Positions 14,099-22,325 of a DNA stretch of 23,421 nt are shown here, piece after piece; the first letter of the stretch is position 1, and the number at the start of each line of letters is the position of its first letter. The notes beneath the pieces are model-generated. The model was not told the DNA's origin. It was given only the letters and a program-made list of their open reading frames with translations, and made no database searches. The stretch spans positions 1 through 23,421 of the IMG/VR virus record IMGVR_UViG_3300038463_000066; one strand, given 5' to 3'. This stretch comes from a virus. Both the position numbers and the translations under genes were made by a program.

Positions 14099-14445
14099 TC
14101 CAACTGCAAGACCAAGTTAGGATTATTCAAGAGGGCAATAATCTGCCCGTCTTTCGCAATTTAACTACTCAAATCATCGACGGTAAGCCCGTCGTCACCC
14201 AAGTCAAAGAGTTTCAAATCGCTGCCAACGTCCAGCCCATGGGCGCGCGCGACCTGCTACTAGTGCCGGAAGGTGACCGTTTCAAAGAACAGTATTGGCT
14301 TTGGACGCCGGGCGCCCCGCTATGCATCGCCGACCGGGTCGTGTGGTGCGGGGCTAACTATGAAGTGCAAGGGCTCCAAAACTGGGGCAGCTACCAGCAA
14401 GTACGAATCATGCGAATCGACGTCGGACCTTTTGCAACGCCGTGA
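14095..14445 (+). CDS. head-closure-position protein of unknown family
   Basis: This 116-residue protein starts in an ATGA overlap with the previous gene and lies between the gp10-like and tail terminator genes, where head-closure or neck proteins usually lie. It is beta-rich, with DQVRIIQEGNNLPVFR at the start, KEQYWLWTPGAPLC in the middle and QQVRIMRIDV near the end. The stated role comes from gene order only; I do not recognise the family. Confidence 0.6.
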   Translation: MIQLQDQVRIIQEGNNLPVFRNLTTQIIDGKPVVTQVKEFQIAANVQPMGARDLLLVPEGDRFKEQYWLWTPGAPLCIADRVVWCGANYEVQGLQNWGSYQQVRIMRIDVGPFATP

Positions 14446-14451
14446 GTTTTA

Positions 14452-15018
14452 ATGGCCAAGCTTCCCACATTACCGCTCAACTTTTTCTCGCTAAGGAAAA
14501 CCCTTATCGACGAAGTGCAGCGCGTGACGGGGCTGACTTGCATAGTTGACCAGCCTGAGACCCAAGGCGTCAACCGGCCGATCAAGCCATATATGTCTCT
14601 TCGCACCATCGGGCCAGCCGTGAAAAAAGGTGACGATGCCCACTGGCAGAATCCTGGCACGAGCGGCTGGAATGTCGGTGGGCAACGCAAGATGACGGTG
14701 CAGTTTAATTGCTTCGGCAACGAGCACGAGGAAGCCTACAATTATATGTCGGTGGTGCAATCCGCCCTTGAAACGGAAACTACGCAAGCCAACTTGCGGG
14801 CCGGCGGCATTGCCGTATGGCTCAACGGCAACGTCAACGACCTATCCCTCTTGCTCAATACTGGCTTTGAGGGCAGGTCACAAATGGACGTCGCTTTTGG
14901 CGTTGCTGCCAACGTCAATGAAGACCTTAGCTACATTGAATCGGTCACGGTCACCGGTGAAGTGACTTCCGACCAGGGTGAAGAGACAACTTTAACTGAC
15001 ACCGTTACTCAGCCTTAA
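14452..15018 (+). CDS. tail terminator (neck terminator-like) protein
   Basis: This 188-residue protein matches phage neck/tail terminator proteins: a first helix TLIDEVQRVTGLTCIVDQPE, then KPYMSLRTIGPAVKKGDD, MTVQFNCFGNEHEEAYNYM and VVQSALETETTQANLRAGGI. The repeating theme of Trp/Phe-rich strands after helix 1 is typical. It would cap the tail after sheath and tube assembly and join it to the head. It starts six bases after the preceding stop and lies directly before the sheath gene. The C-terminal 20 residues are acidic and Thr-rich. Confidence 0.7.
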   Translation: MAKLPTLPLNFFSLRKTLIDEVQRVTGLTCIVDQPETQGVNRPIKPYMSLRTIGPAVKKGDDAHWQNPGTSGWNVGGQRKMTVQFNCFGNEHEEAYNYMSVVQSALETETTQANLRAGGIAVWLNGNVNDLSLLLNTGFEGRSQMDVAFGVAANVNEDLSYIESVTVTGEVTSDQGEETTLTDTVTQP

Positions 15019-15035
15019 ATCACGAGGGAAAAATA

Positions 15036-16394
15036 ATGAGCGCATTGGACCAGATTGTTAACATTGTCATCACCCAACAAACGGCCGCCGTGCAGCAACC
15101 GTCTTTCAGCATTCCGCTGATTGTCGGCCCCAATGCGCCTAGCACGCTAACCTACTTCACCAGTGCGGCGTCGATGCTTCAGGGCGGCTACGTGACGTCG
15201 GATATTGAATACGTGTATGCGTCCGTTATGATGGAGCAAGCTCTGACGCCGACTCTTTTCGGAGTCGGACAGCGCACGGTGGCCGTGGCCCAGGTCGACA
15301 CTATCGCCGTCAGCACGCTCATAGGTACAGGCCACACCTACGTCTTTACTATCAACGGCCACTTGCTCAGCTACCTTTCAAGCTCGGACACTCAGCAATC
15401 AATCTTGACCGCGCTAAACACTCAGCTTGCGGCGATTACGCCGACACCACCGGGGGTGGGCGTGGTGACTGGCACGGGCTCGGGCGCCTTGCTCACCATC
15501 ACCGGTGCGTCGCCGGGCTTGGGGATTTCTTACACCGCCGTCGACACCGATTTGACGCACGTCAACGTCACGCCGGTCAATGGCATCGCCAACGACTTAA
15601 ATAATATCGTCAATGCTACCGGTGGCTCCAACTGGTATGGCATGTGCTTGGCTTCCAATCAAGCTTACGACATTCTGCAAGCCGCGTCGTTTATCGAGGC
15701 CACCGGCAACCGTATTTTTGTGGCCTCGTCAAATGACTCCAATATCCCGACGTCGCTGACGACAGACCTCGCTAGCCAGCTTAAAGCTTTGAGCTATACG
15801 CGTACCGCCTGCATATACTCGCCCGGTAGCTATAATCTCGGTATTGACGCCGGCTGGCTTGGTGGGCAGTTGCCGCAAACTCCGGGCGCGTCCACGTGGG
15901 ATCTAAAAACTATCGTCGGTGTTTCGCCCGACACGTTTACCGCTGGTCAAGTTACTAACATGATCGGCGTGCCCGGCGTCGGCACTGGAAAAAATGTCAA
16001 TATCTACCAAACCGTCGGCGGGGTGAATATCACCCAAAGTGGCATCATGGCCGGCGGTCAATATATCGACATAACCATTTTCATTGACTGGCTGCGTGTC
16101 ACCATGCAGACCAACATTTTCGCGTTGCTCGTCAACAATCCGAAAATCCCTTACACCGATAAGGGCCTGACGGTCGTTGAAAATGCCGTGCGCCAAACGC
16201 TCGTGCAGGGCAGCGACAACGGCGGCACCGGCGGTGTTGACTATAGCTCCATCGTCGTCAACGCGGTGCCCGTGGCTAGCATCCCGTCGAATGACCGGGC
16301 TATGCGCTACGTACCGGCCGGCTCGGTCGCTTGGTCTTGCCGCTTGACTGGTGCCATGCAAAATATCGTCGTCAATGGTGTTGTCAGCGTTTAA
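15036..16394 (+). CDS. tail sheath protein (DUF3383)
   Basis: This 452-residue protein begins MSALDQIVNIVITQQTAAV, the typical opening of DUF3383 contractile-tail sheath proteins. Residues about 75-185 include an inserted Gly/Thr-rich domain (TVAVAQVDTIAV, then STLIGTGHTYVFTINGHLL). The C-terminal half has NWYGMCLASNQAYDI, ASFIEATGNRIFVAS and DWLRVTMQTNIFALLVNN, which match the sheath core. It would polymerise around the tube and contract on infection. GAGGGA lies eight bases before the ATG. Its presence is the strongest evidence for a myovirus-type tail here. Confidence 0.88.
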   Translation: MSALDQIVNIVITQQTAAVQQPSFSIPLIVGPNAPSTLTYFTSAASMLQGGYVTSDIEYVYASVMMEQALTPTLFGVGQRTVAVAQVDTIAVSTLIGTGHTYVFTINGHLLSYLSSSDTQQSILTALNTQLAAITPTPPGVGVVTGTGSGALLTITGASPGLGISYTAVDTDLTHVNVTPVNGIANDLNNIVNATGGSNWYGMCLASNQAYDILQAASFIEATGNRIFVASSNDSNIPTSLTTDLASQLKALSYTRTACIYSPGSYNLGIDAGWLGGQLPQTPGASTWDLKTIVGVSPDTFTAGQVTNMIGVPGVGTGKNVNIYQTVGGVNITQSGIMAGGQYIDITIFIDWLRVTMQTNIFALLVNNPKIPYTDKGLTVVENAVRQTLVQGSDNGGTGGVDYSSIVVNAVPVASIPSNDRAMRYVPAGSVAWSCRLTGAMQNIVVNGVVSV

Positions 16395-16423
16395 TCAATC
16401 AAACCAAGGGGAGAAAATAAACC

Positions 16424-16855
16424 ATGGCAGCCAATGTTGTTTTACAGTACGACCCAAAAGCTTTTAGCCTGATTTTAGGCGGTAATATTATTTCTGGTTT
16501 TGCCGATGACTCGTTTGTCTCGGTTGAGCGCGATATGGAAGCCTTCACCAAAAAGACCGGGGTGGACGGCATTACGACCCGCGCCAAAAATAACGTGCAG
16601 ACGGGCAAAGTTACTATCCGTCTTATGCAATCCTCAGCGTCTAACGACGTCTTATCAAACTTAGCTTTGCTGGACGAAGCTAGTAGCGGCGGCATCGTGC
16701 CACTTACTGCTAAGGACGGCTCGGGCCGCTCCATTTTTAGCAGCGAATCGGCTTGGGTCCAGAAAATGGCTAAATCGGAATGGAAAAAAGACACCAATGA
16801 AAACGAATGGGTTATTGATTGTGGCGCTCTAGCCGTTTTTGTCGGGGGCAATTGA
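16424..16855 (+). CDS. tail tube protein (DUF3277), first copy
   Basis: This 143-residue protein starts MAANVVLQYDPKAFSLILGG and has the DUF3277 pattern: IISGFADDSFVSVERD, then TTRAKNN, TIRLMQSSASND, and a final FVGGN. DUF3277 proteins lie after the DUF3383 sheath gene and are the tube subunits. AGGGGAG stands upstream of the ATG. A paralogue follows six bases after the stop. By hand alignment the two share about half of their residues. Confidence 0.85.
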   Translation: MAANVVLQYDPKAFSLILGGNIISGFADDSFVSVERDMEAFTKKTGVDGITTRAKNNVQTGKVTIRLMQSSASNDVLSNLALLDEASSGGIVPLTAKDGSGRSIFSSESAWVQKMAKSEWKKDTNENEWVIDCGALAVFVGGN

Positions 16856-16861
16856 TAATTC

Positions 16862-17299
16862 GTGGCTGCTAACACCGTCCTAAATTATGACCCCAAAAAA
16901 ATCCAACTCATTGTTGGCGGGTATATCATTGGCGGTTTTGCTGACGACGAATTCCTTGAAGTTGAGCGCGACGTCGACGCCTACACCAAATATGTCGGCG
17001 TCGGCGGTGAAACGACTCGAATTAAAACCACCAATAGGTCCGGGAAGCTTACGATTAAGCTCATGCAAAGCTCGCCGTCAAATGACGAGCTTTCACTTTT
17101 AACTGAGCTTGACGAATTTGGCGACGCTGGCGCTGTCCCTCTGTTGGCGCGCGACGGCAACGGCTCTACTCTCTTTACCTCGGTTTTTTGCTGGGTCAAG
17201 CGCTTCCCAAAAGTTATGTGGCGCCGGGAAGTCCAAGTATATGAGTGGGTGCTAGACACCTCTAGCTTGTCAATTTTTGTCGGAGGTATAAGCACATGA
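16862..17299 (+). CDS. tail tube-like protein (DUF3277), second copy
   Basis: This 145-residue protein is a paralogue of the preceding one: MAANTVLNYDPKKIQLIVGG, IIGGFADDEFLEVERD, TIKLMQSSPSND and FVGGIST. The start is GTG at 16862; the nearest GGGGG lies about 13 bases upstream, a weak site that may lower expression. The stop overlaps the next ATG by four bases (17296-17299). It could be a second tube subunit, a tube initiator, or a variant used at one end of the tail. The conserved core is intact, so it is not decaying. Confidence 0.82.
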   Translation: MAANTVLNYDPKKIQLIVGGYIIGGFADDEFLEVERDVDAYTKYVGVGGETTRIKTTNRSGKLTIKLMQSSPSNDELSLLTELDEFGDAGAVPLLARDGNGSTLFTSVFCWVKRFPKVMWRREVQVYEWVLDTSSLSIFVGGIST

Positions 17300-17787
17300 G
17301 AGAGTTGGTTGGCGTCACGGTCGACGATAAGCTTTACGAGTTTCAGCAATTCACCACGACGGTAGGGCTTAAAACCTTGAGCCACCTCGCCCGCATTATT
17401 GGTGAACCGCTCATGCTGGCGCTTGGGGTATTTTTTAAAGACGCGCCGGCGGAAGGTGCGCCTAAAGTCCCTTTCGGCCAGCGCGAGGTCAACACCGACG
17501 TGCTCGCTAAAGCCGTCCACGCCCTGATTACTCAGCTTAGTGGTGAAGGCACGGACGAAGCCATACGCCTGATAAAAACCTTGGTCAGCGGTGACGGTGT
17601 CCTTTGTGACCACAAAAAAGTTATTTTTGACGAGCATTTTCGTGGCGCGGAAGGTCTAGCGCATTTAGCCAAAGTGGTGCGCGCGGCTCTTGAGGCACAA
17701 TACGGAAATTTCTTAGGCGCCGTGTCCGCCCAAATGTCCGGGCCGGCAGTCACGGCGGTCAAGGGTCCGGCGGTTATTCGCCGGTAG
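17296..17787 (+). CDS. tail assembly chaperone (short form)
   Basis: This 163-residue protein lies between tube and tape measure genes, the fixed place of tail assembly chaperones. It begins MRELVGVTVDDKLYEF, and its body is helical (LSHLARIIGEPLMLAL, ALITQLSGEGTDEAIRLIK, AHLAKVVRAALEAQYGNFLG). Ribosome binding site GGAGG lies ten bases before the ATG. Near the 3' end, AAATTTC at 17706-17712 is a canonical slippery heptamer in the right frame (A AAT TTC). The -1 frame is open from there to 17978, so a longer form is likely. It should bind the tape measure protein during tube assembly. Confidence 0.78.
   Translation: MRELVGVTVDDKLYEFQQFTTTVGLKTLSHLARIIGEPLMLALGVFFKDAPAEGAPKVPFGQREVNTDVLAKAVHALITQLSGEGTDEAIRLIKTLVSGDGVLCDHKKVIFDEHFRGAEGLAHLAKVVRAALEAQYGNFLGAVSAQMSGPAVTAVKGPAVIRR
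17706..17712 (+). promoter_or_regulatory. slippery heptamer AAATTTC for -1 frameshift
   Basis: The zero frame reads A AAT TTC, so slippage by one base gives AAA TTT with all wobble-compatible pairs preserved. It obeys the X XXY YYZ rule used by most tail chaperone genes. The -1 frame has a stop at 17691-17693, just before it, and stays open from 17694 to 17975, so the shift must occur after 17693. A second, weaker option CAAGGGT lies at 17760-17766. Confidence 0.6.
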
Positions 17788-17978
17788 CGCCTGACTCGGT
17801 ACCTTGGGAAATATGGCGGTGCGTCCTAGAGGGAGGTTGCTCATTGATTGAAATACAAACTCAATGGAGCGTCACCGACCTACAAGACTGCCATGAAGCT
17901 CTAGACGTTAAGCATGACCTTGAGTGCGCGGCGGTTGAAGACGCTAAACGGCGAGCGGCGCAAAGGAATGACCGATGA
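17712..17978 (+). CDS. -1 frame extension of the tail assembly chaperone
   Basis: Read in the -1 frame from the slippery site, this adds 88 residues to the first 139 of the short form, giving a 227-residue product. The added part includes DSVPWEIWRCVLEGG, then EIQTQWSVTDLQDCHEALDV and an Ala/Arg-rich helix. This is the usual composition of the frameshifted C-terminal part of chaperones of the lambda GT type. The stop at 17976-17978 overlaps the tape measure ATG at 17975. Alternatively, GGGAGG at 17831-17836 and a TTG at 17844 could start a separate 44-residue protein from the same frame. Confidence 0.65.
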   Translation, partial: LRRRVRPNVRAGSHGGQGSGGYSPVAPDSVPWEIWRCVLEGGCSLIEIQTQWSVTDLQDCHEALDVKHDLECAAVEDAKRRAAQRNDR

Positions 17979-19519
17979 TCATAAGCGAGCTTTTAGCCCA
18001 TATCGGTTTTGAAATCGAGGAGGCCCCGCTCGAAAAGTTAGAAAAGGGTTTAGACGCGATTAAAGAGCGTTTGAATCTAATCATTGGCTTTGAAGCCGTC
18101 ACTAAATTATATGAACTGTCGGAGCGTTTTGCTCACTGGGGTGAAGAGCTACACCTAACAGCCGAAAACCTGGGGATGACGACTGAATCACTCCAAGGTC
18201 TAAATTACGCGGCTGAGAAAAGCGGCGTCAGCCAAGAAATGCTGAGCACAAGCTTGGCGCGGTTAGCGCGGCAGCTTTACGCGGCTAAGACCGGCAGCAA
18301 GGAAGCCCAAGAGCAATTCGCTAAGGCTGGTATTTCCGGGGAGCAAATCACCCGGTTTAAAACCACCGAAGACGCGCTTTATGGTGTGTCGGCCGCGCTA
18401 GCTAGTGTCGAAGACCCGATTAAGCGTATGGCGATCGCCCAGCAAATGCTCGGGCGCGGTGGTACGCGTCTTATCGCCTTCCTCGGTAAAGGGCCAGCGG
18501 CTATCCGCGAAGAGGCAGCCGAGTTAAAAAAACCAGGGCTGCAACTGAGCGGCCCGCAGATTGGCGCCCTGGTGCAGGTCGAACACGCCTTCGTCAAGCT
18601 TCACGCCGTAATGCACGCCATAGGGGCGCAGATTGCTTCCTTCGTCGCTCCGACGTTTACCTACCTTATAGACAAGTTTACCGAGCTATATGGTGCCAAT
18701 AAAAACGTCATTGGCTCAGGCATTCACGTTTGGCTCACCGTGCTTTCCAACATGCTGGCTTATGCCGGCGGCTTAGTGGCGGGGCTGACGCAACGGTTTC
18801 TTGGCATGTCTGGCGCCATTAAACAGGCTTTTAAAGCAGAAGGTATGGCCGGCGTTTTTGAGTTATTAGAGAAAAAAGTCAAGGAAGCTTTCAGCGACGA
18901 AAATCTGAAAAAGCTCGAAGACGCTTTACAGTCAATGCTTGGCTCAACTGCCTTCGCGGAAGCCATAAAAAGTGCTCTCAATATTGCGCTGATTGTTAGT
19001 GGCTTTGCTGCGTCCATTGGTTTTGAAATTGCTAAGGGCTTTCTCAAAGCGTTGCTTAAAGTCGTCCCGGATATTTTGGGCACCAAATCTTTAGCCGACG
19101 TTAATTCAATGGTGGGGTATGGGCTTTCCGCCGAAGATTCCGGTGGCATCGTCGGCAAGCAAAATAACGAAGAATCTTACGGTACGCGGGCGTTAAATGC
19201 CGTACTCAACCAAGGCGAAGGTGAAACTCTACCTGGCATCGCTGCCGATGCTATATACAACGGGGCAAAAAAACTCTTTGGCGGTGGCACTGGCTTAGCC
19301 ACAACGCCGAGTGCGGCACTACCTCAACCGCAAGACACACCCAACGTGGCTGGCGCGTCGATTGACGCCCCTATCACCAATAACATTTACATTCCCCCGG
19401 GCGCGACCGTGCAACAGGCGCGGGAGCTTGGTGAAGCGGCCGCCGAAGCATCGCACAAAAAGCTTTTTGAATTTATCATGCGTGGCACTTATCAAAGTTT
19501 ACCGGCGGGAGGTAGCTAA
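17975..19519 (+). CDS. tail tape measure protein
   Basis: This 514-residue protein has the opening of a tape measure protein: a helical N-terminus (LEKLEKGLDAIKERLNLIIG), then ENLGMTTESLQGLNYAAEKS and LARLARQLYAAKTGSKEAQE, and later DPIKRMAIAQQMLGRGGTRL, common in this family. A hydrophobic region follows (SNMLAYAGGLVAGLTQRFL, NIALIVSGFAASIGFEIAKG). The C-terminus is Pro/Ala-rich, then EAAAEASHKKLFEFIMRG. Tape measure length sets tail length, so a protein this short suggests a short tail. No lysozyme or peptidase domain is seen. The start overlaps the chaperone extension stop in ATGA. Confidence 0.83.
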   Translation: MIISELLAHIGFEIEEAPLEKLEKGLDAIKERLNLIIGFEAVTKLYELSERFAHWGEELHLTAENLGMTTESLQGLNYAAEKSGVSQEMLSTSLARLARQLYAAKTGSKEAQEQFAKAGISGEQITRFKTTEDALYGVSAALASVEDPIKRMAIAQQMLGRGGTRLIAFLGKGPAAIREEAAELKKPGLQLSGPQIGALVQVEHAFVKLHAVMHAIGAQIASFVAPTFTYLIDKFTELYGANKNVIGSGIHVWLTVLSNMLAYAGGLVAGLTQRFLGMSGAIKQAFKAEGMAGVFELLEKKVKEAFSDENLKKLEDALQSMLGSTAFAEAIKSALNIALIVSGFAASIGFEIAKGFLKALLKVVPDILGTKSLADVNSMVGYGLSAEDSGGIVGKQNNEESYGTRALNAVLNQGEGETLPGIAADAIYNGAKKLFGGGTGLATTPSAALPQPQDTPNVAGASIDAPITNNIYIPPGATVQQARELGEAAAEASHKKLFEFIMRGTYQSLPAGGS

Positions 19520-19522
19520 CAC

Positions 19523-20212
19523 TTGAGCGGTTTAGCTTCCATATTTGGTGACCACGTTGTCATTATGCAGCAAGAGCCGCAAATTCCTATTGTGGCTTTT
19601 GATTGTTCCATTATGGAAACCCATAGCCGGGAAAGCGTTGTCACGGAATTTGAGACAGAAAACGGCGACACAATTTCTGACCACATTGTAGTGAAGCCGT
19701 TTAACCTCCACATCCAAGGGATTGTGTCTAACTCGCCGCTTAGCTCGCTGGCCGGCCTAGCAACGGCGGCAGTCACTACGGTAGCTACGGCCGTAGCTCC
19801 ACCGGTGGGCGTGCTCGGCAAAAATGCCGCCGCTCTCGCCGCGCTGCCGCTTATTCCTAACCCTTTTGCCCCGGCCAACACGGCTTACCAAAGCTTGCTC
19901 AATCTGCAAAATCTTAAGCTGCCGTTCACCGTACAGACTACGCTCTACACCTATAAAAACATGTGGGTGAAAAAGCTATCAGTGCCGCGCGACGCCCAGC
20001 GCGGCAACGCGGTTTTCTTTGAGCTTGACCTGGTGCAACTGCTACTAGTGACACCGACCACGGTTAACATCGGGCAATTCGCTGCCGCCGACCTTGCGGC
20101 AAGCCAGTCAAATAAAGGTGAGCAATCGGCAACCGGGCCAAGCTCAGGGGTAGTAGCCAACTATAATGCCGGGTTAGCGGGCAATGCGCCGCTGCCGCTT
20201 GCGGGGCTGTAA
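19523..20212 (+). CDS. Dit-like distal tail / baseplate protein
   Basis: This 229-residue protein has the N-terminal domain of Dit-like baseplate proteins: PIVAFDCSIMETHSRESVVT, then FETENGDTISDHIVVKPFNL and IQGIVSNSP. This is the standard theme of a beta barrel that anchors tail tip or baseplate. The middle is Ala-rich, and a second conserved part reads LKLPFTVQTTLYTYKNMWV, then LSVPRDAQRGNAVFFELDLV. The start is TTG at 19523 with GGGAGG ten bases upstream and no nearby ATG. Gene order directly after the tape measure supports the role. The C-terminal 40 residues are low-complexity. Confidence 0.75.
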   Translation: MSGLASIFGDHVVIMQQEPQIPIVAFDCSIMETHSRESVVTEFETENGDTISDHIVVKPFNLHIQGIVSNSPLSSLAGLATAAVTTVATAVAPPVGVLGKNAAALAALPLIPNPFAPANTAYQSLLNLQNLKLPFTVQTTLYTYKNMWVKKLSVPRDAQRGNAVFFELDLVQLLLVTPTTVNIGQFAAADLAASQSNKGEQSATGPSSGVVANYNAGLAGNAPLPLAGL

Positions 20213-20213
20213 A

Positions 20214-20579
20214 ATGGCCGGACCAAATGCCAATCTTTCAAATGGTCAAGAGCTAGTCGTGCTGCCACTGGCCAACGACGTGCCGTGGTACCTGTATTTC
20301 ATAAGCCTTTCGGCCACGCAATACGTGCAACGCTTTCGGTTCAATACCCGCATGAACCGGTGGATAATGGACATAGCCGACTCCATGAATAACGATATTC
20401 TTGACTCAGTGCCGCTCTTGATTAACCGCAACCTCACCGGGCAGTTTAATTACCTGCCGGGTTTCCCCCCGGGTCAGTTTTTCGTTTTAGACAGCACAAA
20501 CCAGGGCACGCAACCCACACGGTATTCCTTTGGTGTAGATCATTTGGCCTATTACTTAGATCCAACAGCCACCACATGA
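20214..20579 (+). CDS. baseplate plug family protein
   Basis: This 121-residue protein is similar in layout to baseplate plug proteins of small contractile phages (Pam3 gp18 type). It begins with a strand ELVVLPLANDVPWYLYFISL, then RFRFNTRMNRWIMDIADSMN, DILDSVPLLINRNLTGQFNY and a C-terminal FGVDHLAYYLDPTATT. I chose the ATG at 20214, one base after the previous stop, over an upstream in-frame GTG/ATG-like start at 20184 that lies inside the Dit-like gene and would add a basic stretch. Role and neighbours (Dit-like before, hub after) agree. Confidence 0.72.
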   Translation: MAGPNANLSNGQELVVLPLANDVPWYLYFISLSATQYVQRFRFNTRMNRWIMDIADSMNNDILDSVPLLINRNLTGQFNYLPGFPPGQFFVLDSTNQGTQPTRYSFGVDHLAYYLDPTATT

Positions 20580-20585
20580 GCGTAA

Positions 20586-21563
20586 ATGTCACTTTTTGAC
20601 CCAGTAAATAGCAACATTATTCCGACGCCAAACTTGTCGCCGGAAGGGTTGCCTATTTCTCAAGATAGTGCTTACGACCTCGATAACCAATCTTATGCAT
20701 TTAATCGTCAATGGCTTGTGCAAATCATCAGCCCTTTTTCTGGCCCCGTGTCTTATGACTCGCTACGCACAACTTTCGACATAGAAAAAACGGCATTCGC
20801 TACCGCCAATAAGGGCACTATCAGCCTCTACAATCTTAACGACCAGTCTCGTTCTGACTATCTTATGGGCGCGCGTATGAGCCTGGCCCTAGGCTACGCG
20901 GGCATTGGTGGCCCGCTTATTCCAATTTTCTCATACGCTGACATTTGGCGCGTAACTCACTCGCGCAAAGGCGCCGACATTATCACCACGCTTGAATCAG
21001 GCGAAGGGGAGCGCAACCTTCAAGAAAGTATTTTCAACCAATCGTTTCCCGCTAACACGCCGGTGGCTTCAGTGCTTCAGGCGCTCATTACCGCCATGGG
21101 TCTGACCCAAGGCCCCATGATCGGCGTGCCGTCAACTCCCTATAATTCGGCTCTAGCCCTGTCCGGCGCTTGCCGTGACATTATGGATAAAATAGTAGTC
21201 AAAGAGCTTGGGCTTCGGTGGTGGGTTGACGGTCAGACCGTTAAAATTGCACCACCGGGCACACAGCTTTCGGTTGACGCAGTTTTAGTGAGCGTCGACA
21301 CGGGGCTGATTGGCACGCCAAACCTTGGCGGACCTAACGGCGGCGATAACGTCATCACTTTTGTCAGCTTGATTAACCCCGCCTTGGTGCCGGGGGCGGC
21401 CGTCAGTATTGTCAGTAAATTTACGACCAAGACCGCAATTATAAAAACCTCTAAATTTTCCGGCGACACGCACGAGAGCAAGTGGACCGTCACCTGTGAA
21501 TGCACCCCAATGGTGGCTCAACAGGTTTCGTCGTCAACCGGATTTGCGGGTAGCATAGCATGA
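20586..21563 (+). CDS. baseplate hub protein
   Basis: This 325-residue protein has hub-like features: an N-terminal strand region (FNRQWLVQIISPFSGPVSYD, then LRTTFDIEKTAFATANKGTI and LYNLNDQSRSDYLMGARMSL) typical of late control/hub proteins, then GEGERNLQESIFNQSFPANT and VVKELGLRWWVDGQTVKIAP, which match the mid domain, and a C-terminal WTVTCECTPM. It would form the trimeric hub on which the spike sits. The gene starts six bases after the plug gene, and its stop overlaps the spike gene start (ATGA at 21560). Confidence 0.75.
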   Translation: MSLFDPVNSNIIPTPNLSPEGLPISQDSAYDLDNQSYAFNRQWLVQIISPFSGPVSYDSLRTTFDIEKTAFATANKGTISLYNLNDQSRSDYLMGARMSLALGYAGIGGPLIPIFSYADIWRVTHSRKGADIITTLESGEGERNLQESIFNQSFPANTPVASVLQALITAMGLTQGPMIGVPSTPYNSALALSGACRDIMDKIVVKELGLRWWVDGQTVKIAPPGTQLSVDAVLVSVDTGLIGTPNLGGPNGGDNVITFVSLINPALVPGAAVSIVSKFTTKTAIIKTSKFSGDTHESKWTVTCECTPMVAQQVSSSTGFAGSIA

Positions 21564-22324
21564 GCTTAGCCGACAACGACTATAGCCCGACGTCGACACC
21601 TACCGACGGTGAGACACCGACGCTTGACGTGGTTCTGAGGGCTTTTATTGATGCAGCCCTACGGGACGCGCGCGTATGGCTGCCGGTGGAAGTGGTGGCC
21701 GTCGTCCCTGGTACTTTTAACCGGGTGAGCGTTCAGCCGCTCTTGCTCCGAACATTTTCGACGCTGCCCGCACCGGTGCTAATGCCGGTTTTGCAGGATT
21801 TGCCTGTCATCCAACCGCGTGGCAACAGCTACGGGATTAAGTTGCCTGTAGCTGTAGGCGACACGGGTATTGCACTTTTCTGCGACCGAAGCCTAGACGT
21901 CTGGAAAGTTCAAGGCGGCCAAGTCAATCCGGGAAGTGTGCGGACCCATGATTTATCTGACGGGGTTTTTGTACCTGGGCTTTATCCTCTCAATACCCCG
22001 CCGGCTACCCCAACCACCGTTGGCGGTCCGCTGGACTTGGTGCTTTATAACGGGCTAGCCCAATTGCTAATGCAGCCGGGTGGCACCTTCATGCAAGGCA
22101 ATGGGGCCCTGGAAACCTACGCGCTTTTGGTGAAGTCAATGACCACGCTAAACACTGCCTTTGCAGCGCTGGCCACAGAGTTTGCGTCTATTGCATCGAC
22201 GGGGGCAACGCCCACGCCGGGCTCACTCTTTGGGGCTTTCGCCGCACCACTAGCGGCGGCGACGGCCGCCTTAACGGTTTTAACGACTAGCTTCACCGCC
22301 TTAATGGGCTTGCCGGGGGAATAA
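21560..22324 (+). CDS. baseplate spike protein (Gp138-type N-terminal domain)
   Basis: This 254-residue protein has the OB-fold pattern of Gp138-type membrane-piercing spikes: LPVEVVAVVPGTFNRVSVQP, then PVLQDLPVIQPRGNSYGIKL, VGDTGIALFCDRSLDVW, and RTHDLSDGVFVPGLYPLNTP. This is followed by a Gly-rich segment and an Ala/Thr/Leu-rich C-terminal helix region. Spikes of this family puncture the outer membrane after sheath contraction. The hub precedes it and the gp25-like wedge follows, the expected order. Confidence 0.8.
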   Translation: MSLADNDYSPTSTPTDGETPTLDVVLRAFIDAALRDARVWLPVEVVAVVPGTFNRVSVQPLLLRTFSTLPAPVLMPVLQDLPVIQPRGNSYGIKLPVAVGDTGIALFCDRSLDVWKVQGGQVNPGSVRTHDLSDGVFVPGLYPLNTPPATPTTVGGPLDLVLYNGLAQLLMQPGGTFMQGNGALETYALLVKSMTTLNTAFAALATEFASIASTGATPTPGSLFGAFAAPLAAATAALTVLTTSFTALMGLPGE

Positions 22325-22325
22325 C

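Noticed and set aside
17760-17766. CAAGGGT as the main slippery site
   Set aside because: The first codon would re-pair poorly (AAG to CAA); AAATTTC at 17706 is a perfect heptamer.
20184-20214. Upstream start for the plug protein
   Set aside because: It lies inside the Dit-like gene, has no good ribosome binding site and adds ten basic, Cys-rich residues not expected in the family.
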